Positions 45,901-58,022 of a stretch of DNA of 64,000 nucleotides are shown here, one piece after another. Positions within the stretch are counted from its first letter, which is position 1. Each line of letters starts with the position of its first letter. This DNA comes from Salticus scenicus (Eukaryota > Arthropoda > Arachnida > Araneae > Salticidae). The translations under genes and the position numbers were made by a program. Location of the stretch: positions 238,133,861 through 238,197,860 of the forward strand of contig OZ005661.1 of the NCBI GenBank assembly GCA_963930645.1, given 5' to 3'. The notes under the pieces are model-generated. The model made no database searches, had not been told where the DNA came from, and worked only from the letters and a program-made list of their open reading frames with translations.

Positions 45901-46089
45901 CTTAACTCTATAATTCAAATAAAATTATTGGAACGAAATTTTTTAACGGTAAGAGTTAGCGAGTAGAAATCGTCACGTAAGGAAAAAGCGTCACGCTCTC
46001 TCCATGCGAATTTCTCTCGCTATAAAGAAGAACCCCAGCAATTTCTACTTTTCTCCGTAGTTACGGTTACTAAGGAGGTTCTATATTAC

Positions 46090-46275
46090 TCAAATAATAT
46101 TTTAATAAACTTCCACTTATATTTGCTGGAGATTTCAGCATTAATTTCAATAATAAAGAAAAATTTGAAGAACTCTCCTCCTTTTTATCAGATACATTTT
46201 CTTTTAGTATTAATAATGATCTAGCGCAGTACACAACAAAATACTGTACTACAATTGATGCTGTCTTTCTTTTTT
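46090..46275 (+). pseudogene. Endonuclease-like domain fragment (Helentron or LINE type)
   Basis: A plus-strand frame reads LPLIFAGDFSINFNN (GDF-N motif of endonuclease/exonuclease/phosphatase folds), EELSSFLSDTFSF, then KYCTTIDAVFL. This spacing matches the endonuclease module carried by some Helentron polyproteins and related retroelement proteins (recognised from memory, not searched). An in-frame stop lies just upstream and poly-T just downstream. The minus-strand 77-codon frame here is its shadow. Confidence 0.5.
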
Positions 46276-46280
46276 TTTTT

Positions 46281-46410
46281 TCTTTTTTGAGATATTTGGA
46301 CAAAATTGAGTTTCAAACATATGTATCTTATTATAGTTATCATAAGCCAATAATTACCATGATATGATAACATTAAAAATAAATATTTTATTTATATATA
46401 TATGCATATA

Positions 46411-46455
<45 letters not shown>

Positions 46456-47185
46456 ATATATATACAAATATTCAATGCAACTTTTCAATTTCATCCTCTC
46501 CTTTACATTATTTGCATTGAGGAAAAAAAAAAAAAAAAGATAGAAAATAAACAATAAATAGTGAGAGAGAGAATAAACAATCTAGATTTCGATATCGAAT
46601 CAAATTCGGAATTGGAGAAAAGACGTGCCCATGACCGCACATTCTTTTTTTTTTTTTTTTTTTTTTTAACAGGGTCTCACAAAATATTTAGATACATTGT
46701 GATACATGAGTTAAATTGCTCGCAAGGCATTTTCAATTTCAGTTCTCATTTATTAATTTTTCCATTATTATATATTTTTAATTCATTCCATGAGGAGACA
46801 ACGCTCAGAGCTACGCAAAAGCAATCTATTTTAAGATTTCCCTTTAAAAATTATAGCTATAAATATAGTTTTTGTGACATTTCTTCCTCCTTAATTGAAA
46901 CAAATGGTATAACTAGCACGATAAGATTGCATAACAAGGACTAAAAAAAGAATTCAGGTATGTTAAGAGGCTTTTGTTTAAAGTATTAGGACGACAAGTG
47001 TATTGCTTTCTGATACAATAGATTGCTCTTTTTTTTTTTTTTTTTTTTTTTTTTCAACAAGTTAAAAAATATATTAAGAACAAATTAAAAAAATATATTA
47101 AAAATACAGTTGAGAGAAGACGTGCGAAAGTAATTTTCAGATTAAGCATTAGTAATCATTTAAAAAAAAAAAAAAAAAAAAAATT
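46281..47185. other. Intergenic DNA with simple repeats
   Basis: (AT)n at about 46418-46452, poly-T at about 46645-46667 and 47030-47054, poly-A at about 47161-47182, and a weak family A module (ACAGGGTCTCACAAAATATT) at 46670. Confidence 0.5.
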
Positions 47186-47735
47186 CACTTTACAACATGT
47201 ATAAAATAGTATATTTAATTAAAATTATCAATTAAAATTACAGCTTGTCAAGGCCTTTCGCCCTGACCATCAGGACAAAGCCATTTTTTTTTTTACGAGT
47301 ACAGCAACATTTGAATTATATATACAAAAAAGATTCATAGTACAGTTACAGTTATTATAGATGAAACAGTTAAAACAGATGAAACAGTTCTCACAACAAG
47401 TCTTCATGGTAACCAATCGAAGCTTGACTAAATTCAGTTTTTCAGACTGTTTTATCTATGGTTCACCTGTTTTCAACTGTTTCATCTGTTTTCAACTGTT
47501 TCATCTGTTTTAACTGTTTCATCTATAATAACTGTAACTGTACTATGAATCTTTTTTGTTTATGTAATTTAAATGTTGCTGTACTCGTTAATAAAAAAAA
47601 TAATAATAATAATAAAAAAGGCTTTATCCTAATGATGCCCTGGTGGTCAAGGCGAAAGGCCTTGACAAGTTGTAATTTTAATTGATAATTTTAATTAAAT
47701 GTACCATTTTATACGTGTTGTAAAGTGTTTTTTTT
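47186..47735. repeat. Inverted repeat, ~210-bp arms
   Basis: Left arm starts CACTTTACAACATGTATAAA at 47187, and the right arm ends with its complement, ...TTGTAAAGTG, near 47728. Shared inner blocks are TTAATTGATAATTTTAATTA, CTTGTCAAGGCCTTTCGCC, ACGAGTACAGCAACATTT and AACTGTAACTGTACTATGAA. The inner right arm repeats TTTCAACTGTTTCATCTG. No genuine coding sequence; probably a MITE with long ends. Confidence 0.85.
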
Positions 47736-50204
47736 TTTATAAAGTTTGTGGTTTTTCTACAATGACACGTGTGTTTATGATACCTCTATGTGAGATATGA
47801 TTTTACATAGAAATCATTCCTAAAAACTGTAACTTCAGGAAAAAATGTGCAAAAAAAAATTTAATAAATGCATATAGTATAACTGTTGCTAAATAACATA
47901 TAACAGTTACCACTTGTTTTCATATAGAAGAAAAGACTGTAAAAAAAAATGTTTCGTCCTAAATAAAATTCTGATTTACATAATTTTATATCTATTATAA
48001 CTTATTTAAAAAAAAAAAAAAAATGGCTGCGATTTTTTTTTCTTTTTTTCTTAAAAAAAATATATTTTTAGATTGTTGAAAATGTAACAAATTTAAAAAC
48101 AAATTAATAAATAAATTAATAAGCAATTTTGTTACATTTTTAAGCACTTTGTTTCATTTTTAAAAATATTTATTTTTATATTTATTTCGGAGCATTTTTG
48201 TACGCATTTATGAGTGCTATTAGTTTTATTGTAAATTTTCCTTCATAGTTTTATTACTTAGAGAGCAAAAATAATTATACATTTCAAGGTATAAAAGAAA
48301 AATATTATTCATTTAAAAAATTCACTCTCTTGCATTATGGGTCAAGATATTAATAAAATTTATTTAATGTTCAAAATTAAATAACAATTTATAGTAATAG
48401 TAATAATTTTTAGATTTGGGTTTCCACTTTTTAAGTAAGAGTACTATATGCAAGAACTAAGAAAAATTATTTATAAAAAATTATTATTGTTTAAATTCTT
48501 TCCTCTAATCATGTATGTAAGTTTATTTAATTTAAGAAATTACTTCGATAATTTTATCCTGACAGAAAATTTAAAAAACACAATGTATTACGGGTGATCA
48601 CAATAAAGAATGAACCATTTAAAATCAAGATAGCACAGTTAATATTGAATAGATATATAATTACGTCAATGACCTTTAACAGCTTCGACTTAGTGTTCAC
48701 ACAATATTCGAAAGAGAAAAAAGGCAAAAATATCATTTTAGTACGACCAGGCGTAGGAGAAAAATTTAGTGTAAAATTTGCCAATAGTCACGTGAATTAC
48801 AAAAGAGTGCACCAAAAGAGTTTTAATTGGTCATTTCAAAATATTTAATTCGTTGTTAAATACACAAATAATATCACAAAGAAATATCAGCGATGGAACA
48901 CAAGCCAAATATCGATCACATAACTGAGAAGAAAGGGTAATTGTTATTTGAAAACAAATGAAATTTTCAAAAGTCAAGCTACTGCATGGCGACAGAGGGA
49001 CGAAAAAGGGAATTACTAAGAATGTATTGACAGTTAAAAACACGATTATGTATTGGAAATGGAATATAAATTGCAAACTCGTTTTATTTTAAAAGTAATT
49101 TAGAAAAATAAATTATTTTCTTTGTGGAATTAAATGATATTTGAAAAATCAACGTTGTCTAAAAGGTGTAAAATAAATATATGCAAACGTATTTATCATT
49201 AAAATAAAATGTAAACAAACACAGATTGATTTTTATAAAATAATGAATTAGATTTATAGAATTTCATAAAATATTTTTTTGTTTAATTTTATTATATTAA
49301 GTTTAAAAATTGGATTTTTTTTATTAAATGGATGAATTATGTTTTTTTTTTTTTTCATTATTTTTATTAAATTGATTTTCTAAATTTAAGAATATTAAAT
49401 GTACTATTTAGAAAAAAAATTAAAGACAATATGTATAAAACTTGTTTACAGGCTGTAAACAAATAAAATATTATTTTTATTTATTTATTTATTTATTTTA
49501 GTTTACCTTATTAAAAGGAATGCATAAAGATAAATTATTTACACATACAGTTGAGAAAGTTTCCCTGATTCTTCCACCAATGTATTTAAGTAATAAATTG
49601 TACTTAATTAATCGTGCAAACTTAGTGCTAAAAATTTCGAAAGAAAAATACTGGTAAAAGAAACAAGGAAATAATTTCGATTATCGACACCCTGACATAA
49701 ATGCCAACATGCACTGTTTTCTAAACACAATTTTCGGATTAAAAAATTTCTTCTTTTTCACTCGTCAAAATCCACTACAAAATTTATAATAGACTTCTAT
49801 GAAACATTGTTGGTACAGAAAAATCGGCCAAGTTGGCAGCTTTAATAACAACAAAGAGTCTTTCGAACTGAAATCATGTGACTGAGATTATTGTATCAAG
49901 CATAGATACTAATAGTACACCCTGTTCTCTTTCATAGAATACAAATCAACACAACTGATAGATTTTATATTTTCCAGATAGGTATTACATTTTACAATAG
50001 ATAAATTCTGGAAATGCTTTACAGTCCATTAAGAAATTATAATAACACTTTAATTTTGTAAATTATAAGAAAAATAAAGATTCTAATCATAATTTAAGTA
50101 CAAAAAGTAACATATTGCTGTATATTTTTTATAATTAATGTGCAAGAACTTGGTATAATGCAATAAATGTTTAATTAAAATCTATATTAGAAATAAATGA
50201 AAAA
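47736..50204. other. AT-rich intergenic DNA
   Basis: Poly-A at about 48008-48023. Opposing short frames at 48554-49076 have no domain. (TTTA)n at about 49476-49498. No repeat family recognised. Confidence 0.4.
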
Positions 50205-51601
50205 TAATCTGTTAACAAAACATAAAACCACTTGTCCAAGAACAAAATAGTATAAAAAATTAATATAATATTGGTCCTCCATTTTTCCTGGTGACCTCAA
50301 ACACTCTGTTTTTCACTAAAGTAATCATGAGTCTAAGTTCAGTTTTAGAAATAGTGTACCATTCTTTTACAATGGCTACTTCCAGTTCATTGACAGATGA
50401 AAATTGTTTATTATTAGCATAAACGTTATGATATAATATACCCTATAGGTTTTCCATGGGATTCAAGTCTGGACATCAACTTGGCCGTGTCAAAACATTA
50501 TTATTTTTTCTTTTTTAAACTTTCCTGACTGAATTTAGATATATGACAAGAAGCATTGTCCTGTTGAAGCATCCAGTTAGCAACACCTAATAAAGGTCCA
50601 AACGGTATCATATTATCATATAGCATGTACTGATATTGTGAATAGTTCATATGACCCAAAATCTGTTGTAAATCCCACAATCCCTCATAAATAAAATCTT
50701 CCCAAATCGTTACTGATCCTCCACCTATTTGCCGACTGAAGCATTCTTTTGGTTCCTTCCTCAAGTCATGCCAATAATGTTTGTAACAATCGGGACCATC
50801 AAGGTTAAATTTCTTTTCATCAAAAAATATAATTTTTTTTTCACTCATCATTCCATGACATGACATTTTTAGCTCATTTTAGTCTTTCTTTTCGATAGCT
50901 TTTCAATGACTTTGGTTTTTTCTTCAATTTCTTCAATTTCGTATTAATATTTAATTTAAGACTCTTCCAGACTGTTACATGTGAAGTTTTCTTGCTGAAA
51001 CATTTTGAAAAATCACGAGTTGAAAGACCTTTTTTAGTTGTTAGTTGAAAAATGTTTTTTTTTTTTTTTAATCACGTGCTGTCAAAATATTTTTTCTAGT
51101 ACATCGTTTTAATTTGTTTGAATAATCTTTTCGAATTATAGCATTGTGAATTGCAGTTTTAGAATGGTTCATTAACTTTGCAATATTTGTTTCAGATTTA
51201 CCAGAACCTTTATAAAGTAAAATTTTTCTCACTTTGCCATCCGATAATTCTTTACCTCGAGGGCATCATCAAATTAATCATAGATAACACATTCAAAACC
51301 TAAATCTTTGTTTCTAAGATAATGGTTTTACGACATACTGACGCATGCGTGTTATATTGAGTTTGACATTGTGTGTAATAAGCTAATTTCTTCAGGTGGT
51401 CTTATAATTTCTCAACAGTCACAGTCTTTATTTTTAGAAAAATGAAAAGTTAAAATTTAATTTAATTTTAAAAGTTGTAATTAGTAAAGCATGTGTTTCA
51501 CGATCAATTTTAAGTACACAACTAAAACTTTGCTTATTATGCTCTCTTCTTCAGAAATGCAGCAATATGCTTGTGGTCTTATAATTTCTTAACGTACTGT
51601 A
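50205..51601 (-). mobile_element. Tc1-type transposon
   Basis: Inverted ends: GTTAACAAAACATAAAACCAC at the left (about 50211-50230) pairs with GTGGTCTTATAATTTCTTAAC at the right (about 51573-51594), and the right end finishes GTACTGTA. About 1.4 kb, a typical Tc1 length, with a minus-strand transposase remnant. The first 330 bp of its transposase-proximal end is also part of the duplicated block (copy 2 at 59326-59660). A second copy of the end motif lies at about 51398-51425 (GTGGTCTTATAATTTCTCAA). Confidence 0.75.
50268..51265 (-). pseudogene. Tc1-like transposase
   Basis: From about 51260: PRGKELSDGKVRKILLYKGS and NIAKLMNHSKTAIHNAI (helix-turn-helix, the classic Tc1 start). After a decayed stretch come FFDEKKFNLDGPD (first catalytic Asp), SVTIWEDF, WMLQQDNASCHIS (second Asp), then RPSxCPDLNPMENL and a C-terminal region to a stop at 50268. 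In-frame stops sit where Trp codons are expected (PSW, NLW), and frames change around 50880-51060. Dead gene; family assignment is secure. Confidence 0.85.
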
Positions 51602-54015
51602 TTTGTATTTGTTATTAGATTTCTGTGAATTATGAGCTTTTCTATTTTAACGCATAAAGTGCGTGCATAAAATTACATATAAATAACTTTCTGATTTCTT
51701 CGAAAAAAAAAATATATATATATATATCATAAGTGTATCTTTCTAATAAAGGTCTTCTGAAACCAAGAACGTTTTATAATGTATAGTACCTTGAAGATAT
51801 AGCATGATATTTGACCAAAAACAGTATACTTTCATAATCATAAATCTAATAAGTCTATCTGTGTATTTACATGAAATTTATATTTTTTTAGAATGCAGTT
51901 AAGTGCAATTGCTTCAAATAATAAATAAATAAATAAAAACACTTAAATGAAAAAATTATGCACATTTAGTACATTTGGGTAAATTTAAACTCTACTATTA
52001 TGGTCTAAACATATCTTCTTTAAAACTATTTATTCCCAGTACACATTATCTGCTTTAGACTATATTTTATAGTTATTTAAATATTTTATAGTTAATTAAA
52101 TTGTTAAATTACTATGAATAAACAAATAAATACTCTTTTTCTGGCGGATAGGGCCTTAATATTAAATCTAGTGTACTCAAAGGGCATATTGCATGGCATA
52201 GGTTTACATAAAAGTCTTAATTATTTATTTATAAAATCTTCTGTATATTTAATCAAATTTTAATTTCTAATTGCTCTAAAATGATATGATACTTTTCTTT
52301 CAGAGCATTGCTTAAACGATATCTTAATTTCCTTTACAAATAGTGCAGTTCAGAGCACTTTTTGTTCGAATTACTGCATTTTATATAGTATTTGATTTTT
52401 AATTTTGACTTTTCTTTTAAAATTTTTCAATTTCTTCCATTTATATAAAAGTATTTCTCCTATTAGTAAAAGTAGAGATATAAAGTATCCCGACAGAAGA
52501 AATATAAATGCCGAAGCGATATCCGTCAGAGTTAAGCTTCTTTTACTGGTGTCTCCATATCGGTGTTCCATTAAGCGAGGCAATTGTACTCTAAACCTGT
52601 AGTCATCAACATACTTCTGATACAAACCAGAAGCAATTAGTTTATGTACAAACGCATCTATCACGTTTTTACAACAAAAATCTTTTCGGATCACCATTCC
52701 ACTCAGACGCTCATGAAAACGGTCTTCTGATACAAATTTATTTCCTGTAGAATACAGTTCAATAAGTTCATTATTTTCAATAAAAGCAATATTTTTATTG
52801 CCGGATTCATTAAAGAAACTTTCGAAAACATCATAATCATAACTCAAGTTATTACTCAGAAGATCTCTTCCGATTACTTGAAATATTTTATGTTTTGATC
52901 TTGTTAATTCCTTGTATGCAACATATTGGGGTATAGAAATGCATTGATAATATCCTTTACTGACAGCTTGGGCCAGCTTTTCAAAGTCGGTTATTTTATT
53001 GATTGGTGGAACTACCAGAAAGGAGAGAAATAGGGAATTATATGCCAAAGTCAGAAACATAGCTCCAATGATCCAAGTGAGAAACAAAAGATTTCCTGAC
53101 ATGTGTAGAGGCTTCAACATTGTATTTTGTCTTAAGAAGACAGCCAAGTGATGAAGCAAAATCTTATTGAATGTGTACTTTGATTTAAAAGCAACATAAC
53201 CTATTAAGAACATCGAAATGAAAGTTAATACGATACTAACCCAAACAGAAGGGGAAAATATTTCCAAAATTCTAAAAATTTGGGGTTCGTAATCTGGATT
53301 TCGAATCATAAATGTGCTATAAAGCATTTGAAATGGATAAGCAAAATCTAGCTCTTGAATTAGATCCTCTTTCTGATGAGTTGAGCCTACTAAAACGTCT
53401 ATTTCCTGCAGGCTTGAATTACGCCCAATCACTTGCAGGCTCCTGTTTTCGAAAAAAGCATATCTCTCATCACAAAAAACAGTCTTCACCTCCTCGAATT
53501 TTTTTGAAAGTATTAAAAAATGTCTGAGTGCCATTAGTGCTCTGTAATTAATATACAAAAGTTTTGACATTACATATTCAAATCTCGCATCAGAAACGTT
53601 TTGGTGTAAAGTTCTTTCAGGGAGTTGATATCCAAGTTTTACAACTTTACTTATTTCCATAATTGAATATTGTTTTTGTTTTCTTCCAGATTTTTAAATA
53701 CTATTTTAATATATCATGAATAATATACACATTTTTATACAGATGCAAAATATCAGTATTTTTTTAAATCCAAGTGAAAAAATCCATTAAAAAGAAGTTT
53801 GTTTTTAAGAATCTTCTCAATGGGTATCTAGTATCTCATATAGTTTTTTGTTTGACATATATAGGTCAACGGTTATAAATAATTTCTGTTTCATAAAATC
53901 ATTACAGAAATCTATTTTTTTTTTTTTTTTTTTACATTAAATTCATTCTTCATAAGCGTATGTGGAATATTTATTTTTAATATAAAAAAATGTTTCTTAT
54001 GATCTGCATTTTTTT
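51269..54015. repeat. Segmental duplication, copy 1
   Basis: Aligned by eye to 59326-62010, in the same orientation and without large gaps, from ACCTAAATCTTTG at the Tc1 end through the receptor gene to the poly-T at 54009. Flanking non-coding DNA differs by only about 3% over the 51900-52200 stretch I compared. Similarity resumes at 54850-55010 against 62036-62160; copy 1 has about 830 bp more between two poly-T tracts. Confidence 0.85.
52371..53660 (-). CDS. Ionotropic receptor (IR)-like chemoreceptor, duplicate a
   Basis: Intact 429-codon single-exon IR-like channel subunit. S1 ends ELDFAYPFQMLYSTFMIRNP; M1 about 139-158; pore loop about 163-182; M3 about 190-216 (LAYNSLFLSFLVVPP); S2 with QCIS and DFCCKN cysteines; M4 about 380-402; basic tail. 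About 86% identical to the product of 60393-61691. Differences cluster in the ligand-binding halves (about 22 in residues 17-97 and about 27 in 243-369), against about four in residues 98-242, which cover M1, pore and M3. A likely polyadenylation signal is TTTATT at 52224-52229. The ATG is the first in frame and aligns with the paralogue. No signal peptide is visible. Confidence 0.87.
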   Translation of the reverse strand: MEISKVVKLGYQLPERTLHQNVSDARFEYVMSKLLYINYRALMALRHFLILSKKFEEVKTVFCDERYAFFENRSLQVIGRNSSLQEIDVLVGSTHQKEDLIQELDFAYPFQMLYSTFMIRNPDYEPQIFRILEIFSPSVWVSIVLTFISMFLIGYVAFKSKYTFNKILLHHLAVFLRQNTMLKPLHMSGNLLFLTWIIGAMFLTLAYNSLFLSFLVVPPINKITDFEKLAQAVSKGYYQCISIPQYVAYKELTRSKHKIFQVIGRDLLSNNLSYDYDVFESFFNESGNKNIAFIENNELIELYSTGNKFVSEDRFHERLSGMVIRKDFCCKNVIDAFVHKLIASGLYQKYVDDYRFRVQLPRLMEHRYGDTSKRSLTLTDIASAFIFLLSGYFISLLLLIGEILLYKWKKLKNFKRKVKIKNQILYKMQ

Positions 54016-54461
54016 TTTTTTTTTTTTTTTGTAATATTCAAGCTAGTCAAAGGAAAAATAATTACAAAATTTTAAATTAATTTCTTCTTACAGTTGCATT
54101 CGTGATTTCTTTCTTTTATTTTTACTAGTTTTTTTTTTTTTTTTCCTATTTTACAAATCATTAGACATATGCTCACATTCTATATCCAATGTTCAGAAAT
54201 ATTTTTAAAATTTCAGAAGTGTTGTTAAAAGCATTGGATCCTAAATATTTAAGTAAATAGAACTTACTTGCAAATTCCCGAATTTTCGAATGCCGCTCCT
54301 TGCGTTAAAACGATTCAAATAACAGTATTTTAAAATAATTTTAAATAATGGAAAACTATGTAGTAGTATATCCCTCAATGCCATATTTAAACATAAAAAC
54401 ATATTTAAACATAATTTAAAGTACAATTCTACAAATATATATATATATATATATGTTCCAG

Positions 54462-54492
<31 letters not shown>

Positions 54493-54850
54493 CGGGTTTT
54501 ACTGTGAGTACTTACTTTTACTAAAAAAAAAAAAAATTAAAATCTGTATTGGCAATATCATTTTTAATAGTTAAACTTCAATAACAGGTTTTTACAAAAT
54601 ATATTAAAAACAGAGAATATTAAAAGAAAAAAAAAATATGTTGTTTTCATATTATTTTTGCTGAGCATAATGATATGTTAAAAAATATATTGCTTCGTGT
54701 GGTCATTATTCAAATTCTACGTGACATTCCGTCAAAATAAAAATTTTAAAATATCGGTTTTTACACGCGAATATCATATACTAAGAAGAATCGCTTACAC
54801 ATTTTAATATATATCAATACTTTAAGCAAATTAAAGTTTTTTTTTTTTTT
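54016..54850. other. Segment present only in duplication copy 1
   Basis: Lies between two poly-T tracts (54009-54031 and about 54839-54857). In the 60-kb copy a single poly-T (62014-62041) takes its place. Contains further T-tracts, (AT)n at about 54437-54454 and a family A scrap (AGAACTTACTTGCAAATTCC) at about 54260. Confidence 0.6.
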
Positions 54851-55345
54851 TTTTTTTAACCTTATATAGCAACTAATCAAAATACCTAAAATGTGTCGGT
54901 TCAGCATTGGTGAACGCAGTCTACCTTCCAATTTCATCGATATATTAAAAATTGTTCAATGTACAAATTTAAATAGGTATTATTATGCTGTATACAATAA
55001 CATATTTACACGCAATATTCCGTATTGTCATTAGTAAAAAAGGTAATTTATATCCACTTACATGATTTGCATTACATTAGTATTTTTTTAAAGCTGCTGC
55101 ACTCTCTCTCTCTCTCTCTCTTTTTTTTTTTTTTTTTTTTTTTTGGTTAAAAGAGAAAATTAATATTTTCAGCAAATTAAAGGTTTTTTTCTCCTAATGC
55201 AGCAACTAATCAGAATATCTAAAACATTTCGCTGTAAACTGCAGATTTGGTGAACGCAAATTGCCCCTATATATAAAAAATTGGTCAATGTACAAATTTA
55301 AATATATATTATTCTGCTATATAGGATATAATATTTACAAGCAAT
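54851..55345 (+). repeat. Two-copy repeat at the end of the duplicated block
   Basis: A unit of about 170 bp (CAACTAATCAxAATAxCTAA, TTGGTGAACGCA, then TCAATGTACAAATTTAAATA) occurs at about 54860-55020 and, more diverged, at 55195-55345; a third copy closes the second duplication at 62040-62160. A CTCTCT tract (55101-55121) and poly-T separate the two. Confidence 0.65.
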
Positions 55346-55449
55346 ACTCCGTGTTGTCATCGGTAAAAAAGGGTATATTTATATACATTTGCATGTTTTG
55401 TTGTATTTTTTAAAACACAAAAATGTATGTCAAACATATTGCATTTTTT

Positions 55450-56162
55450 ATAAAAACTAGTAGGCTGTGGCCACTGTATAACTTTCTTCTATATTTTCCT
55501 ACAGGAATTCCCTCAAGTATAAATGATTTATTAACTATTTATTTAAACTATCTTACATGACAAATTCAGACGGTTGCTGTCGTAGAAAGGTAATATAACG
55601 CTAAACATCCAAAGATTTTTTTTTCTATATATAACATCTTTAGAAAAATGAGATTTTTTTTTTTTGTTGTTGTTAAAAGAGAAGAAAATCTATAACTTTA
55701 TTTTAAATTATCGCAGATTGATTGTTCAACCACTCGTTTTAAAGTTACTGAGGAGTTCTTTTGAAAGATAGCCATAATGAAAATTTAACCACCTCGGGGG
55801 GACTCCGCCCCAGACTTGTGTGTGTGGGGGGGGGGGGAGGAAGCTCCTACATATACAAAAAAGAAATTTCCCAGTTAACTGTCACTATCGAAAATAAGTC
55901 TTTTTATTTTCATAAACATTATTTAAAAATAATTCTCTTTACAATTCTCTTTATTAATTCTTTACAAAATTTTGTCTTATACTACAATGTTAAAAATTTT
56001 GAAAAAGCGGGATGGCAACGCCACTCCTTGGACGATTTTCATCAATATAAGCACTAATTTATGTCAACGTGCAACTACGTATCAAATTTTATGAAATTCT
56101 GCACAGTAGTTCCTGAGATACAGTTGCTACAAAATTTTGTCACACACAGACACAGACAGACA
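55450..56162 (+). repeat. Family B repeat, copy 3
   Basis: Same block order as 20635-21400, starting CTGTGGCCACTGTATAAC and ending in CACACACAGACACAGACAGA. The Penelope fragment abuts its microsatellite end. The 98-codon frame at 55761 spans the G-rich palindrome and is not a gene. Confidence 0.65.
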
Positions 56163-56166
56163 TTTT

Positions 56167-57800
56167 CTAAAATTCATTCTTTTGTTCAGCCGGATGATTA
56201 GAGAGAGCATGGGGAGGGTTAGAAACAGAGAAAGGTTTCCTGTACGCAGAGGTTTTAAAAGAGGAATCGCACCTAGTAACTAAAACATCAAGAAAGGGAA
56301 GTTGATTACAATTTTCTAACTCGAAGGTAAACTGAATATGGGGATCAATAGCATTAGCAATATTAAGAATGGCAGAAACATCAAACGGATTTTTAACAAG
56401 AATAAAAGTGTCATCTACGTAACGTAACCAGCATTTTAAATTTAACATCTTTAATAATTTTTCCTCAAAATAATGCATATAGATATCGGCAAGAATAGGA
56501 GACAAAGGATTACCCATACTTAAACCATCAAACTGTTTATAAAATTTGTTATTAAATTCAAAAGTAGTTTGGGAGACACAGAGTTTAGTTAGATTAACAA
56601 ATTTTTTGATTTCAATGTCAGAATAATGAAATTCGCGTAACTTTTTTCTAAACAATTAAGCGCACCCTCAGTGGGGACATTAGTAAATAAAGACTTCACA
56701 TTAAGAGATAACATTGAGCTATTTACAGGATTGAGATTATTTAACTTCGTAACAAAATCATAGGAATTTTTTATAGTATGACTATTAGTGCTGCATAAAG
56801 GAGAAAAAATAGAAGCTAAAAATTTAGAGAGGGGATAAGTAGCAGTACCAATATTCGAAACAATAGGTCTGAGAGGAAAATTATTTTTATGAACTTTAGG
56901 TAAAGCATAAAAACGAGCACAAATTGCTGAAGAAGGGGAAACCGAGAATTTGGTATTGTCATGAAGAACGATGGAATTTTTAACAGCTTTTTGAACAGAG
57001 CTTAGAAGCGATTTAGTTTGGTCTTTTTTAATTTCAGTATAAGGTCCTTCAGATAAAAAAGAATTAACTTTATCAACATAATCAGTTTTGTCCATGAGAA
57101 CAATCTGGCCACCTTTATCTGCTTTAGTAATCACAAGATTTTGATTAGATTTAAGTTCCTTAAGAGCAACACTTTCAGATTTAGAAAGATTAGATTTATA
57201 ATTGGAATTATTGGAAGAAATGCAATCAGCAAGAATATGGCGCAGAGATTCTTTTTGAGAGGTAGATATTTTACTATATTTTAAAGAAGCCTCAATGGGA
57301 GCAATTAATTTAGAGATTGAAGGTTTACAAGATTGGGAAAAATTTAAACCGAGTTCTAACACTTTATTTTGTTGGGCAGTTAAGTTATGTGAAGACAGAT
57401 TAACGATATAATTTTCTTCAGGAACTTTGTTAATTTCACGAGAGGTGTTTTGGTTCTTACTCAAAACAGAAAACTTAGAATCTAAATTGCGCTGATGAGC
57501 AGAATTAAGTGACTGTAAGGATAAATAATTATCATTTTCCGAAACAGCAAAATCGTGGAAATTTTTACCAAGGAAGAAATGAAGCTCATAAAGCTCTTCC
57601 TCAATTTTGGCGATACGTTGACGAAAATCTTGAATACAAGCATTTAAGAGAATAAATTTTTAGCGAAATAAGGCTTTAGATACTCTACCAGTTACAGGAA
57701 CAGAACACTGCAATTTAATAAAATTAGGAATAACTTTGTTATATTTATATTTTTGAAGAAATCTCAGATGGTTAAGAAATTTTACACGTTTACGTCTATT
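56167..57800 (-). pseudogene. Penelope-like reverse transcriptase
   Basis: N-terminal part: HLRFLQKYKYNKVIPNF, RQRIAKIEEELYELH, LVITKADKGGQIVLMDKTDY. Reverse transcriptase core: FYALPKVHKNNFPLRPIVSN, SLNVKSLFTNVPTEG, GLSMGNPLSPILADIYM and LRYVDDTFILV with the catalytic YVDD; then LPFLDVLVTRC and TSAYRKPFS. These are the diagnostic Penelope motifs. Broken by in-frame stops near 57785 and 57664 and by a one-base frame change near 56650, so the open frames 57464-56589 and 56655-56167 are halves of one protein. The end is missing after HPAEQKNEF. The plus-strand 65-codon frame at 57818 is a shadow. Confidence 0.88.
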
Positions 57801-58022
57801 TTACAAAATCTGTTGAAATGGAAGTTAAACATGGTAACACAAAAAATAATGTTAAAGTAGTTACAATAAATATAAAACAAAATAATAAAACTACAAATTG
57901 GCAAACAATAAATAAGCGACAAATTGACAAAAAAGTAAAAACATGCAAAAATATAAATAAAATAGAATTACCTGGAACACCGGATCGTGAGGAAACTAGA
58001 GAAACCCAGAATTAGGTTATTC

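Noticed and set aside
46354..46944. Open frames over (AT)n and poly-T
   Set aside because: Low-complexity translation (Tyr-Ile and Phe runs).
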